NCBI GenBank assembly: GCA_944372195.1
Contig: CALVYK010000002.1
Location: forward strand, 68,422-111,066
Direction of reading: 5' to 3'
DNA: 42,645 bases
Source: an uncultured Bacilli bacterium
Lineage (GTDB): Bacteria > Bacillota_I > Bacilli_A > RF39 > UBA660
Shown: piece after piece, positions 16,420-24,276 of the stretch
How the letters are laid out: each line of letters begins with the position of its first letter
Numbering within the stretch: position 1 is the stretch's first letter
Translations under genes and position numbers: made by a program
Notes under the pieces: model-generated
What the model saw: the letters and a program-made list of their open reading frames with translations, nothing else
The model's database searches: none
Told to the model about the DNA's origin: nothing

Positions 16420-17414
16420 AAAAGAAATTTATAAATATAATCTTAATTGTCGTATTTACTTTAATAGTTTTGTATTTTTCTTTAAAAGATAATTATGATG
16501 ATATAATTGATTTACTTCTAAATTCAGATATTAGATGGTTATTCATAAGTTACTTATTCGTCTTAAGTTATACTTTTTTAAAATCGATTGTGACAAATGA
16601 TATCATTAATAAATTTAAAAAATTTGATATCAAAAAAACTTTTGATTTGCAACTAATGACATTTTTCTTTAATGCGATAACACCATTTTCTACCGGTGGG
16701 CAACCATTTCAGGTATATGTTTTAAAAAAAAATAAATTATCTTTAAGTGATGGAACAAATGTTATTATTCAAGAATCTATAATCCATCAAATTTCTTTAA
16801 TTATGGTTGGGTTTTTAGCAATCATAATGAATCAAATATTTAACATATATAAATTTGAAGGTATTATGTTGACATTTTTAATATTAGGATTTGGGCTAAA
16901 CATATTAATAATATTTCTTTTATTTTTGATATCACATAGTAATAAAATCGATAAATTATTAACTAAGTATATTGTTAAATTATTGACATCTTTTAGAATA
17001 ATAAAAAATAAAGAAATATTAAATAAATTGCATAATACAATCGACAATTTTAATTATAATTCTAAAATTTTATTGAAGGATAAAAAAAGATTCATCAAAT
17101 TGATTTTAGCAAATTGTTTAGCTTTATTATGTTTATATGTAGTGCCTATAACTATTGCATTTAGCTTTAATGAATATATTAGTTTTAATGGAATGATAGC
17201 AATTGTTCTAGTTTCTTTTATATCTATCATAAGTTCTTATGTTCCTCTACCAGGAGGAATAGGTGGTCAAGAATATTTATTTATCTTGATGTTTGGCGCT
17301 TATGTTAATCAACCTTTATTAAGTTCTTTAATGATAATGTGGAGGTTTGTAACGTATTATTTACCAATGATAGTTGGTGCTTTAATATTTAATATCAAGA
17401 ATAAGGTGAGATAA
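16416..17414 (+). CDS. Flippase-like membrane protein (LPG synthase TM family)
   Basis: The 332-residue protein has about eight hydrophobic segments and the family motifs NAITPFSTGGQPFQVY near residue 88 and PLPGGIGGQEYLF near 276. These mark the lysylphosphatidylglycerol-synthase transmembrane (UPF0104, MprF N-terminal-like) family, known or proposed to move lipids across the membrane. The C-terminal lysyl-transferase domain of full MprF is absent. It is translationally coupled to pgk (ATGA overlap) and lies two bases before a lipid-type glycosyltransferase, so movement of a glycolipid made by that neighbour is a reasonable inference. Confidence 0.85.
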   Translation: MKKKFINIILIVVFTLIVLYFSLKDNYDDIIDLLLNSDIRWLFISYLFVLSYTFLKSIVTNDIINKFKKFDIKKTFDLQLMTFFFNAITPFSTGGQPFQVYVLKKNKLSLSDGTNVIIQESIIHQISLIMVGFLAIIMNQIFNIYKFEGIMLTFLILGFGLNILIIFLLFLISHSNKIDKLLTKYIVKLLTSFRIIKNKEILNKLHNTIDNFNYNSKILLKDKKRFIKLILANCLALLCLYVVPITIAFSFNEYISFNGMIAIVLVSFISIISSYVPLPGGIGGQEYLFILMFGAYVNQPLLSSLMIMWRFVTYYLPMIVGALIFNIKNKVR

Positions 17415-17416
17415 TT

Positions 17417-18604
17417 ATGAAAATTGGAATTTTTTCAGATACTTATATACCTCAAATAAATGGTGTATCTACTAGTATCGAAATGTTAAAAAAAGGATTG
17501 GAAAAGAACGGACATAAGGTTTATATAGTTACGGTTAATCCTTGGGGATTAAGATATAAATATGACCACAATGTTCTTAGAATACCTGGTATACCAATTG
17601 GAATATTTGATTATCGTCTTACTAGTATTTATCCAGCTTTTGCTATTAAAACTATTAAAAGTTGGAATTTAGATATTATTCATTCACAAACGGAATTTGG
17701 TGTTGGTACTTTTGCTAGAATAATTGCTAAACAATTAAATATTCCTTTAGTTCATACTTATCACACGATGTATGAGGATTATATTCATTATATAACTAAA
17801 GGATATTTTAAGAAAACAAGTAAAAAATTAGTTGAATACTTAACCTTGTTTTATTGCGATTCTACAGCTACTGAATTAATTGTTCCAACAAAAAAAACAT
17901 ATGATTTGTTTAAAGAAAAATATAAAGTAAAAAGGAATGTTCATATTATTCCCACTGGGATTGAAATAGAAAAGTATAGCAAAAATTATAGTTTAGATAA
18001 AATTAATAAATTGAAAAAAATTTTAAAAATAAATGAGGAAAAAGTATTAATTTTTGTAGGAAGACTTGGATTAGAAAAAAGTGTTAACTTTTTAATTGAA
18101 AATCATAAAGATATAAATGCTAAGTTACTGATTATAGGTGATGGGCCAGAAAGAAATAATTTGGAAAAATTAGTTAAAAAATTAAAATTAAACGATAAAG
18201 TAATTTTTACAGGTAAAGTTGCATTAAAAGATATTGGCTTATATTATAAATTAGGCAATATTTTTGTAACGGCATCTAAAACAGAAACTCAAGGTTTAAC
18301 TGTTATTGAGGCCTTGGCTGCATCTCTTCCTGTTGTTGCAATTAATGATGAAAGCTTTATTGGCCCTATAAAAAATGATTATAATGGTTATTTATTTAAT
18401 GATGAAAAAGAATATGTCAATTATATAAATAGTCTAATTAAAAATAAAAACAAATTGACTAGATTATCAATCAATGCATATGAAAGTAGTTTGAAATTTT
18501 CTAATAAAGTTTTTGCTGCTAATGTTTTAAAGATTTATCAAATAGCCATAAAAAAAGGAAGAAAGCGGTTGTTTAGGAAACTGCTTAGAGGTGGTAAAAA
18601 ATGA
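17417..18604 (+). CDS. GT4 glycosyltransferase, diacylglycerol glucosyltransferase-like
   Basis: The 395 residues show the GT-B fold: MKIGIFSDTYIPQINGVSTS at the N-terminus, HTYHTMYEDY in the acceptor side, LIFVGRLGLEKS opening the nucleotide-sugar domain, and the ExxxxxxxE-type KTETQGLTVIEAL near the end. The HTYHTMYEDY segment is typical of Bacillota and Mollicutes enzymes that glucosylate diacylglycerol (alpha-monoglucosyl-diacylglycerol synthase group). The Lys/Arg-rich C-terminus (KKGRKRLFRKLLRGGKK) fits peripheral membrane binding. The immediate neighbour is a flippase-like protein. The exact acceptor is not provable from sequence. Confidence 0.85.
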   Translation: MKIGIFSDTYIPQINGVSTSIEMLKKGLEKNGHKVYIVTVNPWGLRYKYDHNVLRIPGIPIGIFDYRLTSIYPAFAIKTIKSWNLDIIHSQTEFGVGTFARIIAKQLNIPLVHTYHTMYEDYIHYITKGYFKKTSKKLVEYLTLFYCDSTATELIVPTKKTYDLFKEKYKVKRNVHIIPTGIEIEKYSKNYSLDKINKLKKILKINEEKVLIFVGRLGLEKSVNFLIENHKDINAKLLIIGDGPERNNLEKLVKKLKLNDKVIFTGKVALKDIGLYYKLGNIFVTASKTETQGLTVIEALAASLPVVAINDESFIGPIKNDYNGYLFNDEKEYVNYINSLIKNKNKLTRLSINAYESSLKFSNKVFAANVLKIYQIAIKKGRKRLFRKLLRGGKK

Positions 18605-19272
18605 TGATAGTTTGCAATTTAAAAACATATATGACTTATAATGATATTTATGAATATAGAGATAATATTCCGGACAGTGTTGTTGTTTGCCCAACTTCTT
18701 TATATATTCCCTATTTTTTGAATCATAAATATGATGTTGGAATACAAGATATTTCCTATTACGATTTGGGATCTCACACAGGAGACATTTGCGCAGTACA
18801 GGCAAAGTCGTTAGGAATTAAATATGTTTTAATAGGACATAGTGAAAGAAGAAATAAAGAAACTGATGAAGAAATTAATAAAAAAATTTTAAAAGCATTG
18901 GAGAATGATTTAAAAGTTATTTTATGCATCGGAGAAAATAAAGGTGAAGATTTAAAAAACAAATTACAATATCAATTATTAAATGATTTAAAAGGTGTTA
19001 CAAATTTTGATAATATAATAATTGCTTACGAACCAATTTGGTGTATTGGTACTGGGATTACACCTACTAATTTGCAAATAGAGGACACAATAAACTTTAT
19101 TCAAACAATTATTTACAATAATTTTAAATATTTTGTTAAAGTATTATATGGTGGGAGTGTTGATAAAAATAATATTAATACGTTAAAAAAAATAGACAAT
19201 GTAGCAGGATTTTTAATTGGAAAAGCTTCTATGGACTGTAAACATCTAAAAGAAATCGTCGATAGTCTTTGA
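18601..19272 (+). CDS. tpiA: Triosephosphate isomerase
   Basis: It interconverts dihydroxyacetone phosphate and glyceraldehyde 3-phosphate. The 223 residues are short for the family (about 250) but keep Lys8 in CNLKTY, His80 in LIGHSERR, Glu144 in AYEPIWCIGTG, and the phosphate-binding YGGSV and GFLIGKAS. The missing length comes from shortened loops. The ATG overlaps the stop of the glycosyltransferase, with AGAGGTGG as ribosome site. A strong terminator ends the pgk operon. Confidence 0.95.
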   Translation: MMIVCNLKTYMTYNDIYEYRDNIPDSVVVCPTSLYIPYFLNHKYDVGIQDISYYDLGSHTGDICAVQAKSLGIKYVLIGHSERRNKETDEEINKKILKALENDLKVILCIGENKGEDLKNKLQYQLLNDLKGVTNFDNIIIAYEPIWCIGTGITPTNLQIEDTINFIQTIIYNNFKYFVKVLYGGSVDKNNINTLKKIDNVAGFLIGKASMDCKHLKEIVDSL

Positions 19273-19286
19273 CGATTTTATTTTTC
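19253..19286 (+). terminator. Terminator of the pgk-tpiA operon
   Basis: Stem AAATCGTC/GACGATTT (19253-19260 with 19271-19278), ten-base loop, then a T-rich tail. It abuts the Spo0A box that follows. Confidence 0.8.
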
Positions 19287-19293
19287 GACAAAA
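19283..19293 (-). promoter_or_regulatory. Perfect Spo0A box (0A box)
   Basis: Read on the minus strand this is TTTTGTCGAAA, identical to the 11-base consensus bound by phosphorylated Spo0A in Bacillus. It lies about 40 bases upstream of the predicted spo0A -10, suggesting autoregulation. Confidence 0.75.
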
Positions 19294-19310
19294 TTAGCTA
19301 ATTTTTACTC

Positions 19311-19339
19311 TAGAAAATTTTTAACCACTGGTATATAAT
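19311..19339 (+). promoter_or_regulatory. Putative promoter of spo0A
   Basis: TAGAAA (19311-19316), 17-base spacer, TATAAT (19334-19339). The -35 is weak, which would suit activator control from the upstream 0A box. An AGAAGGAG ribosome site follows. Confidence 0.55.
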
Positions 19340-19373
19340 GTAAATACAGCAGTACTTTAGAAGGAGAAAAAAT

Positions 19374-20132
19374 ATGATAAAAATATTAATGATTGACGAT
19401 AACGTCAAATTGATTGATGCTGTAAAAGAATATTTTAAAAATAATGAAGAAGTAAAAGTGGTTTTAGAAGCTTATAATGGATTAAATGGTATTGAAATAA
19501 TTAAGAATAGAACTAACGAATTTGATATAATTTTATTAGATTTAATTATGCCTAAAAAGGATGGCTTATATGTCTTAGAAGAAATGAAAAATAATAATAT
19601 TGATAAAAAAGTTATTGTTGAAACTAGTTATAATGCTAGTGAAACAATTAGGGAAGTTGCTGAATACGATGTTAATTATTTTGTTTTAAAACCATTTGAT
19701 TTGGAAGACTTAGAAAAGAAGATATATGATGTTTTTAAAAAGAAAAATGAAAAAAGTATCGATTTTTATAATAGTAATTTACAAGTATCTATTAGTAAAT
19801 TATTACATGACTTGGGTATTCCATCTCATATCAAAGGTTACCAATTTTTAAGAGATGCCGTTAATATGTTGTTTGATGATCCAAATATGATTGGTGGTAT
19901 TACTAAAGAATTATATCCAGAACTTGCTAATAAGTACAATACTACTGTTTCAAGAGTAGAAAGATCGATTAGACATGCAGTAGAGGTTAGTTGGAATAGA
20001 GGCGATATAGATTTGATGGAAAAGATATTTGGCCATAGCGTTGACATCGATCGTGCTAAACCTACTAATTCTGAATTTATAGTTACTTTAGCTGATAAAT
20101 TAAGGTTAGATTTTCACAAAGTTGGTGCATAA
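19374..20132 (+). CDS. spo0A: Stage 0 sporulation protein A
   Basis: Spo0A is the master response regulator of sporulation. The 252 residues comprise a receiver domain with acidic Asp8-Asp9, phosphoacceptor Asp56 in LLDLIMP and the conserved Lys in VLKPFD, then the Spo0A-specific effector domain: LLHDLGIPSHIKGYQFLR and the recognition region SRVERSIRHAVEVSWNRG. This effector domain is diagnostic and not shared by other response regulators. No sensor kinase is adjacent, consistent with a phosphorelay of orphan kinases. The gene is monocistronic, with a 0A box upstream and a terminator downstream. Confidence 0.97.
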   Translation: MIKILMIDDNVKLIDAVKEYFKNNEEVKVVLEAYNGLNGIEIIKNRTNEFDIILLDLIMPKKDGLYVLEEMKNNNIDKKVIVETSYNASETIREVAEYDVNYFVLKPFDLEDLEKKIYDVFKKKNEKSIDFYNSNLQVSISKLLHDLGIPSHIKGYQFLRDAVNMLFDDPNMIGGITKELYPELANKYNTTVSRVERSIRHAVEVSWNRGDIDLMEKIFGHSVDIDRAKPTNSEFIVTLADKLRLDFHKVGA

Positions 20133-20143
20133 GCCGACTTTTT
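20118..20143 (+). terminator. Terminator of spo0A
   Basis: Stem AAAGTTGG/CCGACTTT (20118-20125 with 20134-20141, one G-T pair) around an eight-base loop, then T. It overlaps the stop codon. Confidence 0.8.
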
Positions 20144-20146
20144 AAG

Positions 20147-20175
20147 TTGCTTAAAAAAAATTTATGTGATATATT
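20147..20175 (+). promoter_or_regulatory. Putative promoter
   Basis: TTGCTT (20147-20152), 17-base spacer, extended -10 TG then A then TATATT (20167-20175), upstream of the gene at 20192. Confidence 0.6.
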
Positions 20176-20191
20176 TATAATAGGTGGTTTT

Positions 20192-21064
20192 ATGAAATTA
20201 ATTAATAAGTTTTCTACTTATTTTTGTATATTAATTTTATTTTTGTTAATTTTTATGATTATTTTATTTCATTCTGGCAGAAGTTTAATAAATCGTGAAA
20301 ATTTATCTAGTTATATTGAAACTGCTGATATATTAAATATGGATTCAAATGTTATATTTAATTTAGATGAAAGCGGAATAAGTTTAAAGGAAAAAATATA
20401 TAATTTAGCGATTGAATGTAACATTCCCGATAAAATAATTTTAGATATTTTAAAAAGTGAGGAAATAAATATTGTTTTAGGTGATTATTTTAATAAAATA
20501 ATTTATTATTTAGTTAATGGAGGATATAAACCACAATTGTCTAATGATACAATTAATAAAATGGTGGAATTATCTATTATATCTTTAGATGATCATTTAA
20601 ATATTATGATGGAAGAAGAAGATTTAAAAAAATATGTATTAGAATATTGCCATGAATTAACTAATATTGTTCCTGATAGGCAGGAAATGATAGGCAATTT
20701 GCCAATATCATATATTCAAAAATTTTTAAATTTTGACGTATGGCTATTATATTTGTTTGTAGTTTGTTGTTTATTACTGCTTTGTGTTTTAACTTTTTCT
20801 TTTTATAAACCAATAAAATATTTAGGTATTTGTTTTTTTGCTAGTGGGATTATTTTTGTTGTGTTAGGATGTATGAATAATATAATTAATGATTTTGTTG
20901 TTTCACAAATTACTAATATTAAAATAATAATTTCACCACTTGTTACAATATTATTAACAATATGGTTTAAGTTGGGTGTTTTAATAAGTTTTTCGGGAGT
21001 ATTTTTAATTTTGTTTTATGTTATTTTAAATAGAATAATTATTAATAGTCATAAAACTAAATAA
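20192..21064 (+). CDS. Hypothetical membrane protein
   Basis: The ATG at 20192 follows AGGTGG; an upstream in-frame ATG at 20147 overlaps the -35 region. The 290-residue protein has one N-terminal membrane helix (about 8-28), an extracytoplasmic or cytoplasmic middle of roughly 150 residues, and three C-terminal membrane helices (about 185-205, 212-235, 255-282). No conserved motif is recognised. Position after spo0A does not establish a sporulation role, since it has its own promoter. It converges with, and overlaps by eight bases, the gene on the minus strand. Confidence 0.75.
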   Translation: MKLINKFSTYFCILILFLLIFMIILFHSGRSLINRENLSSYIETADILNMDSNVIFNLDESGISLKEKIYNLAIECNIPDKIILDILKSEEINIVLGDYFNKIIYYLVNGGYKPQLSNDTINKMVELSIISLDDHLNIMMEEEDLKKYVLEYCHELTNIVPDRQEMIGNLPISYIQKFLNFDVWLLYLFVVCCLLLLCVLTFSFYKPIKYLGICFFASGIIFVVLGCMNNIINDFVVSQITNIKIIISPLVTILLTIWFKLGVLISFSGVFLILFYVILNRIIINSHKTK

Positions 21065-21425
21065 GATTTTGCGTATTTGATATTCCTTCTTCATTCCACG
21101 TTTCATAGATTATATATAAAAAAATTAAAGCAGCAATTACGTTTAACCAGTTGGCGTATATTTGATGAATATAAGGATCAGGATTTGATTCTTTTTTTGT
21201 TTCGTATTGCAGGTAGCTTATATATAAGCTATATATAACAATTAAGGAAAATATAATTCTATTAATTAGATTAATATATCTTTTTTGATCGTCGGTGAAT
21301 ATTCTTTTTTTATTTAATATTTTTTGTTTTACATCATAGTTAATTAATATAGATATGACGACTGTTAAAATAAATCCAAATGAAATAGAAAGTTGTGCGT
21401 CAATTATTTTTAATTTTTCTTTCAT
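21057..21425 (-). CDS. Small membrane protein, unknown
   Basis: The 122-residue product has three predicted membrane helices (about 12-30, 52-72, 90-108) separated by charged loops. No family is recognised. No Shine-Dalgarno sequence precedes the ATG. Instead a TATAAT lies 11 bases upstream on the minus strand, so the transcript may be almost leaderless. The C-terminal codons overlap the convergent gene by eight bases. Confidence 0.65.
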   Translation of the reverse strand: MKEKLKIIDAQLSISFGFILTVVISILINYDVKQKILNKKRIFTDDQKRYINLINRIIFSLIVIYSLYISYLQYETKKESNPDPYIHQIYANWLNVIAALIFLYIIYETWNEEGISNTQNLI

Positions 21426-21640
21426 AGTATAAGTATATTATAAAACTTTAAAAGTTAGTAAATTTAGTTCAAACTAATTTTTAAAATATACAAAAAAATT
21501 GTAAATTGTAAAAGTTTATTTTTTTAAATTTGCCAATTTTTTGTAAAAAAATAAAATTAATAACAAATTAATTAGTTGAGTAAAGCTTTGAAAAATAATG
21601 ATTAAATGGCAAAATTGAACAATTTTATTATCTAAAGATT

Positions 21641-21691
21641 AATTTACTTTTTTAAATATTGAAAATAAAGTAATTTTTAAAAAAGTAAATT
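21641..21691. repeat. 16-bp perfect inverted repeat upstream of nrdD
   Basis: AATTTACTTTTTTAAA (21641-21656) and its exact reverse complement (21676-21691) flank a 19-base loop, ending about 40 bases before the nrdD -35. It could be an operator or a weak hairpin. Confidence 0.8.
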
Positions 21692-21729
21692 TTTAGTGAT
21701 TTTAAATTTTAAATTTTTGACAATTTTTA

Positions 21730-21758
21730 TTGACTTTTACTATTCATAAGTCTATAAT
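21730..21758 (+). promoter_or_regulatory. Promoter of nrdD
   Basis: TTGACT (21730-21735), 17-base spacer, TATAAT (21753-21758), then an AGTAGAGGG ribosome site. Confidence 0.85.
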
Positions 21759-21784
21759 TATTTTTAGAAAGTAGAGGGCAAAAT

Positions 21785-24097
21785 ATGTTAGATGTTGAAG
21801 AAAAATTAGCGACTTTGCAAGTTGTTAAAAGAAATGGTAAAAAAGTAGATTTTAATGGTTCCAAAATTGCTTTGGCTATCAAAAAAGGCTTTGATAGTGT
21901 TAACGAATACGATGAAGAAACTGGGGACGAAATTAAATATACAACCAAAGACGTTAACAAAGTTTATGAAGGTGTTTTAAAAAGAATCGAAAAAGAATAT
22001 AAAGATGAAGAAAAGATTAAAATTGAAACTATTCAAGATATGATTGAGGATGAACTTCAAAAAAAAGGTTATCAAGATGTATTTGAAAGTTTTTCTGAAT
22101 ATCGCGAAAGAAGAAATATATCACGTAAAATGTTTTCTGACGAAAAACAATTACATAAATTTTTAAAAGCAATTGAAGGTTTGGGTTTAAAATCAGCTAA
22201 TGAAGAAAATGCTAAAAGAGAAAATGCTAATGTTGATGGTGATACTGCTATGGGTACAATGTTACAATATGGTAGTACAGTATCAAAAGAATTTTGTAAA
22301 GCTTATTTGATGAAGTATAAATTTAGTGAAGCTCATGATAGTGGGGATATTCATATTCATGACATGGATTTTTATCCGATGGGAACTACTACATGTATGC
22401 AAATAGATTTAAATAAATTATTTAAAAATGGTTTTTCAACAGGCCATGGTCATTTAAGACCACCTAAAGATATTATGTCATATAGTGCTTTGGCTGCCAT
22501 TGCTATTCAATCAAATCAAAACGATCAACATGGCGGTCAAAGTATCCCAGCTTTTGATTACTATATGGCCCCAGGTGTTCTTAATACATTTAAAAAACAA
22601 TTTAAACAAACTATTGCTGATTTACTAGATTATAGTGATTTTGGTAAATTTGTTAATATGAATAGTATTGTTAAAGAGATTGACAAATTAAATAGTATTT
22701 CGTTTGATATAAAAGATTTTTATCATTTTGCTAAGGAATCAACTGAAGTTGAAAGATTATTAAGCATGGCTTATGATAAAGCATTAGCTAAGACTGATAG
22801 AATTACTTATCAAGCAATGGAAGCATTTATTCATAATTTAAATACAATGCACTCAAGAGCAGGTGCTCAAGTACCGTTCTCATCTATTAACTTTGGTACT
22901 GATACATCTAGTGAAGGTAGAATGGTTATTGAAAACTATTTACTAGCCACAGATGCTGGATTAGGTAAGGGAGAAACTCCGATATTCCCAATATCTATAT
23001 TTAAAGTAAGAGAAGGTACTAATTTTAATCCTGGTGATCCAAATTACGATTTATTTAAATTAGCTTGTAAGGTGTCAGCTAAAAGATTATTCCCTAATTT
23101 CTCGTTTATGGATGCGCCATTTAATAAACAATATTATAAAGGTGATTACAATACAGAAGTTGGGTATATGGGATGTCGTACAAGAGTTTTAGGCAATGTC
23201 GTAGATCCTGATAAAGCTGTCACTCCAGGACGTGGTAATTTATCATTTACAACAATTAATTTACCTCGTTTAGGTATTAAGCATGGTATTGTAACTAATG
23301 AAAAAGCTGATATTAAAGAGTTCTATAAAGAATTAGAAGAAAAAATGGATTTAGTTAAAGATCAATTATTAGAAAGATTTGATTTTCAATGCACTAAGAA
23401 GGTATATAATTTCCCATTCTTGTTAGGCAGTGGAGTATGGATCGATTCTGAAAAATTAAAACCTAATGATAAATTAAGAAAAATATATAAACATGGTACT
23501 TTATCAATTGGTTTTATCGGCTTAGCAGAATGTTTAAAAGCTTTAATTGGTAAACATCATGGTGAAGATGAAGAGGCTCGCAAATTAGGATATGAAATTA
23601 TTTCATTTATGCGTAAGAAATGCGATGAATACGCTAGTAAATATAATTTAAATTTCACTTTATTAGCTACTCCAGCAGAAGGATTATCAGGTAGATTTAC
23701 AAATATTGATAGAGCTATATATGGAAAAATTAAAGGTGTTACAGATAGAGAATACTATACAAATTCATTCCATGTACCAGTTTATTTTAAAATTACTGCT
23801 GCTGAAAAAATACATATAGAAGCACCATACCATGCTCTTACTAATGCGGGACATATCACATATGTTGAATTAGATGGTGATACAACAAATAACTTAGAAG
23901 CATTTGAAAAAATAGTTCGTATAATGCATAAAGAGGGAATTGGATATGGCGCAATTAACCATCCTGTAGATAGAGATCCAGTATGTGGTTATACAGGTGT
24001 AATTGGTGATGTATGCCCTGGTTGTGGAAGACACGAATATGAGGGTGTTAGTGTAGAAACAATAAAAAATGTCTCATTAACAAGTTATGGAAGATAA
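21785..24097 (+). CDS. nrdD: Class III ribonucleotide reductase, main chain lacking the radical tail
   Basis: This enzyme reduces ribonucleoside triphosphates for DNA synthesis under anaerobic conditions. The 770 residues comprise an ATP-cone allosteric domain (about 10-105, VVKRNGKKVDFN) and the ten-stranded barrel catalytic domain with TTTCMQIDLN (Cys204), QHGGQSIPAFD and MGCRTRV (Cys464). The end is a zinc-site segment with Cys734, Cys744 and Cys747 in VCGYTG...CPGCGR. The chain then stops about 20 residues later, before the glycyl-radical motif found at the end of other NrdD proteins. That motif is encoded by the next ORF in a different frame. Zinc ligands are normally four; a fourth is not obvious (His750 is possible). 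Confidence 0.95.
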   Translation: MLDVEEKLATLQVVKRNGKKVDFNGSKIALAIKKGFDSVNEYDEETGDEIKYTTKDVNKVYEGVLKRIEKEYKDEEKIKIETIQDMIEDELQKKGYQDVFESFSEYRERRNISRKMFSDEKQLHKFLKAIEGLGLKSANEENAKRENANVDGDTAMGTMLQYGSTVSKEFCKAYLMKYKFSEAHDSGDIHIHDMDFYPMGTTTCMQIDLNKLFKNGFSTGHGHLRPPKDIMSYSALAAIAIQSNQNDQHGGQSIPAFDYYMAPGVLNTFKKQFKQTIADLLDYSDFGKFVNMNSIVKEIDKLNSISFDIKDFYHFAKESTEVERLLSMAYDKALAKTDRITYQAMEAFIHNLNTMHSRAGAQVPFSSINFGTDTSSEGRMVIENYLLATDAGLGKGETPIFPISIFKVREGTNFNPGDPNYDLFKLACKVSAKRLFPNFSFMDAPFNKQYYKGDYNTEVGYMGCRTRVLGNVVDPDKAVTPGRGNLSFTTINLPRLGIKHGIVTNEKADIKEFYKELEEKMDLVKDQLLERFDFQCTKKVYNFPFLLGSGVWIDSEKLKPNDKLRKIYKHGTLSIGFIGLAECLKALIGKHHGEDEEARKLGYEIISFMRKKCDEYASKYNLNFTLLATPAEGLSGRFTNIDRAIYGKIKGVTDREYYTNSFHVPVYFKITAAEKIHIEAPYHALTNAGHITYVELDGDTTNNLEAFEKIVRIMHKEGIGYGAINHPVDRDPVCGYTGVIGDVCPGCGRHEYEGVSVETIKNVSLTSYGR

Positions 24098-24114
24098 GAA
24101 AGGAAGAATGTAAA

Positions 24115-24276
24115 ATGAAAGAAGAAAAAAAAGTTGGCGAAGGCGTTAAATTTGAAAGAATTAGAAGAATCACAGGTTATTTAGTAGGAACTGTTGATAG
24201 ATTTAACGATGGTAAAAGAGCAGAAGAACGTGATCGTGTTAAACATGGTACAAAAGATTTAGATAAAGCTTTATAA
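24115..24276 (+). CDS. Separate glycyl-radical tail of class III ribonucleotide reductase
   Basis: This 53-residue ORF encodes FERIRRITGYLVGTVDRF, then AEERDRVKH, which is the C-terminal glycyl-radical segment of NrdD. The radical glycine is probably Gly21 in RITGYL. It begins 17 bases after the nrdD stop in another frame, with its own AAAGGAAG ribosome site. Its stop overlaps the nrdG start by one base. The acidic/basic N-terminal MKEEKKVGEG looks like a true start. Functionally it should dock into the NrdD barrel as a separate peptide and be activated by NrdG, much as the spare glycyl-radical protein GrcA complements pyruvate formate-lyase. A sequencing frameshift is unlikely, given the new start and ribosome site. 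Confidence 0.88.
   Translation: MKEEKKVGEGVKFERIRRITGYLVGTVDRFNDGKRAEERDRVKHGTKDLDKAL

Larger units (their letters stand above)
21426..21784. other. AT-rich intergenic region upstream of nrdD
   Basis: About 360 bases hold no gene. The stretch is almost pure A and T. It contains the divergent start region of the small membrane protein at the left, a 16-bp perfect inverted repeat at 21641-21691, an isolated TTGACA at 21717-21722, and the nrdD promoter at the right. No NrdR box was recognised. Confidence 0.7.

Noticed and set aside
21426-21784. Replication origin or DnaA box cluster in the AT-rich region before nrdD
   Set aside because: No TTATCCACA-type boxes were recognised; AT-richness alone is not evidence in this genome.
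24085-24120. Sequencing frameshift as the cause of the split nrdD
   Set aside because: The second ORF has its own ATG and ribosome site, both ORFs end and begin cleanly, and overlap with nrdG is tight; a simple indel would not create these.
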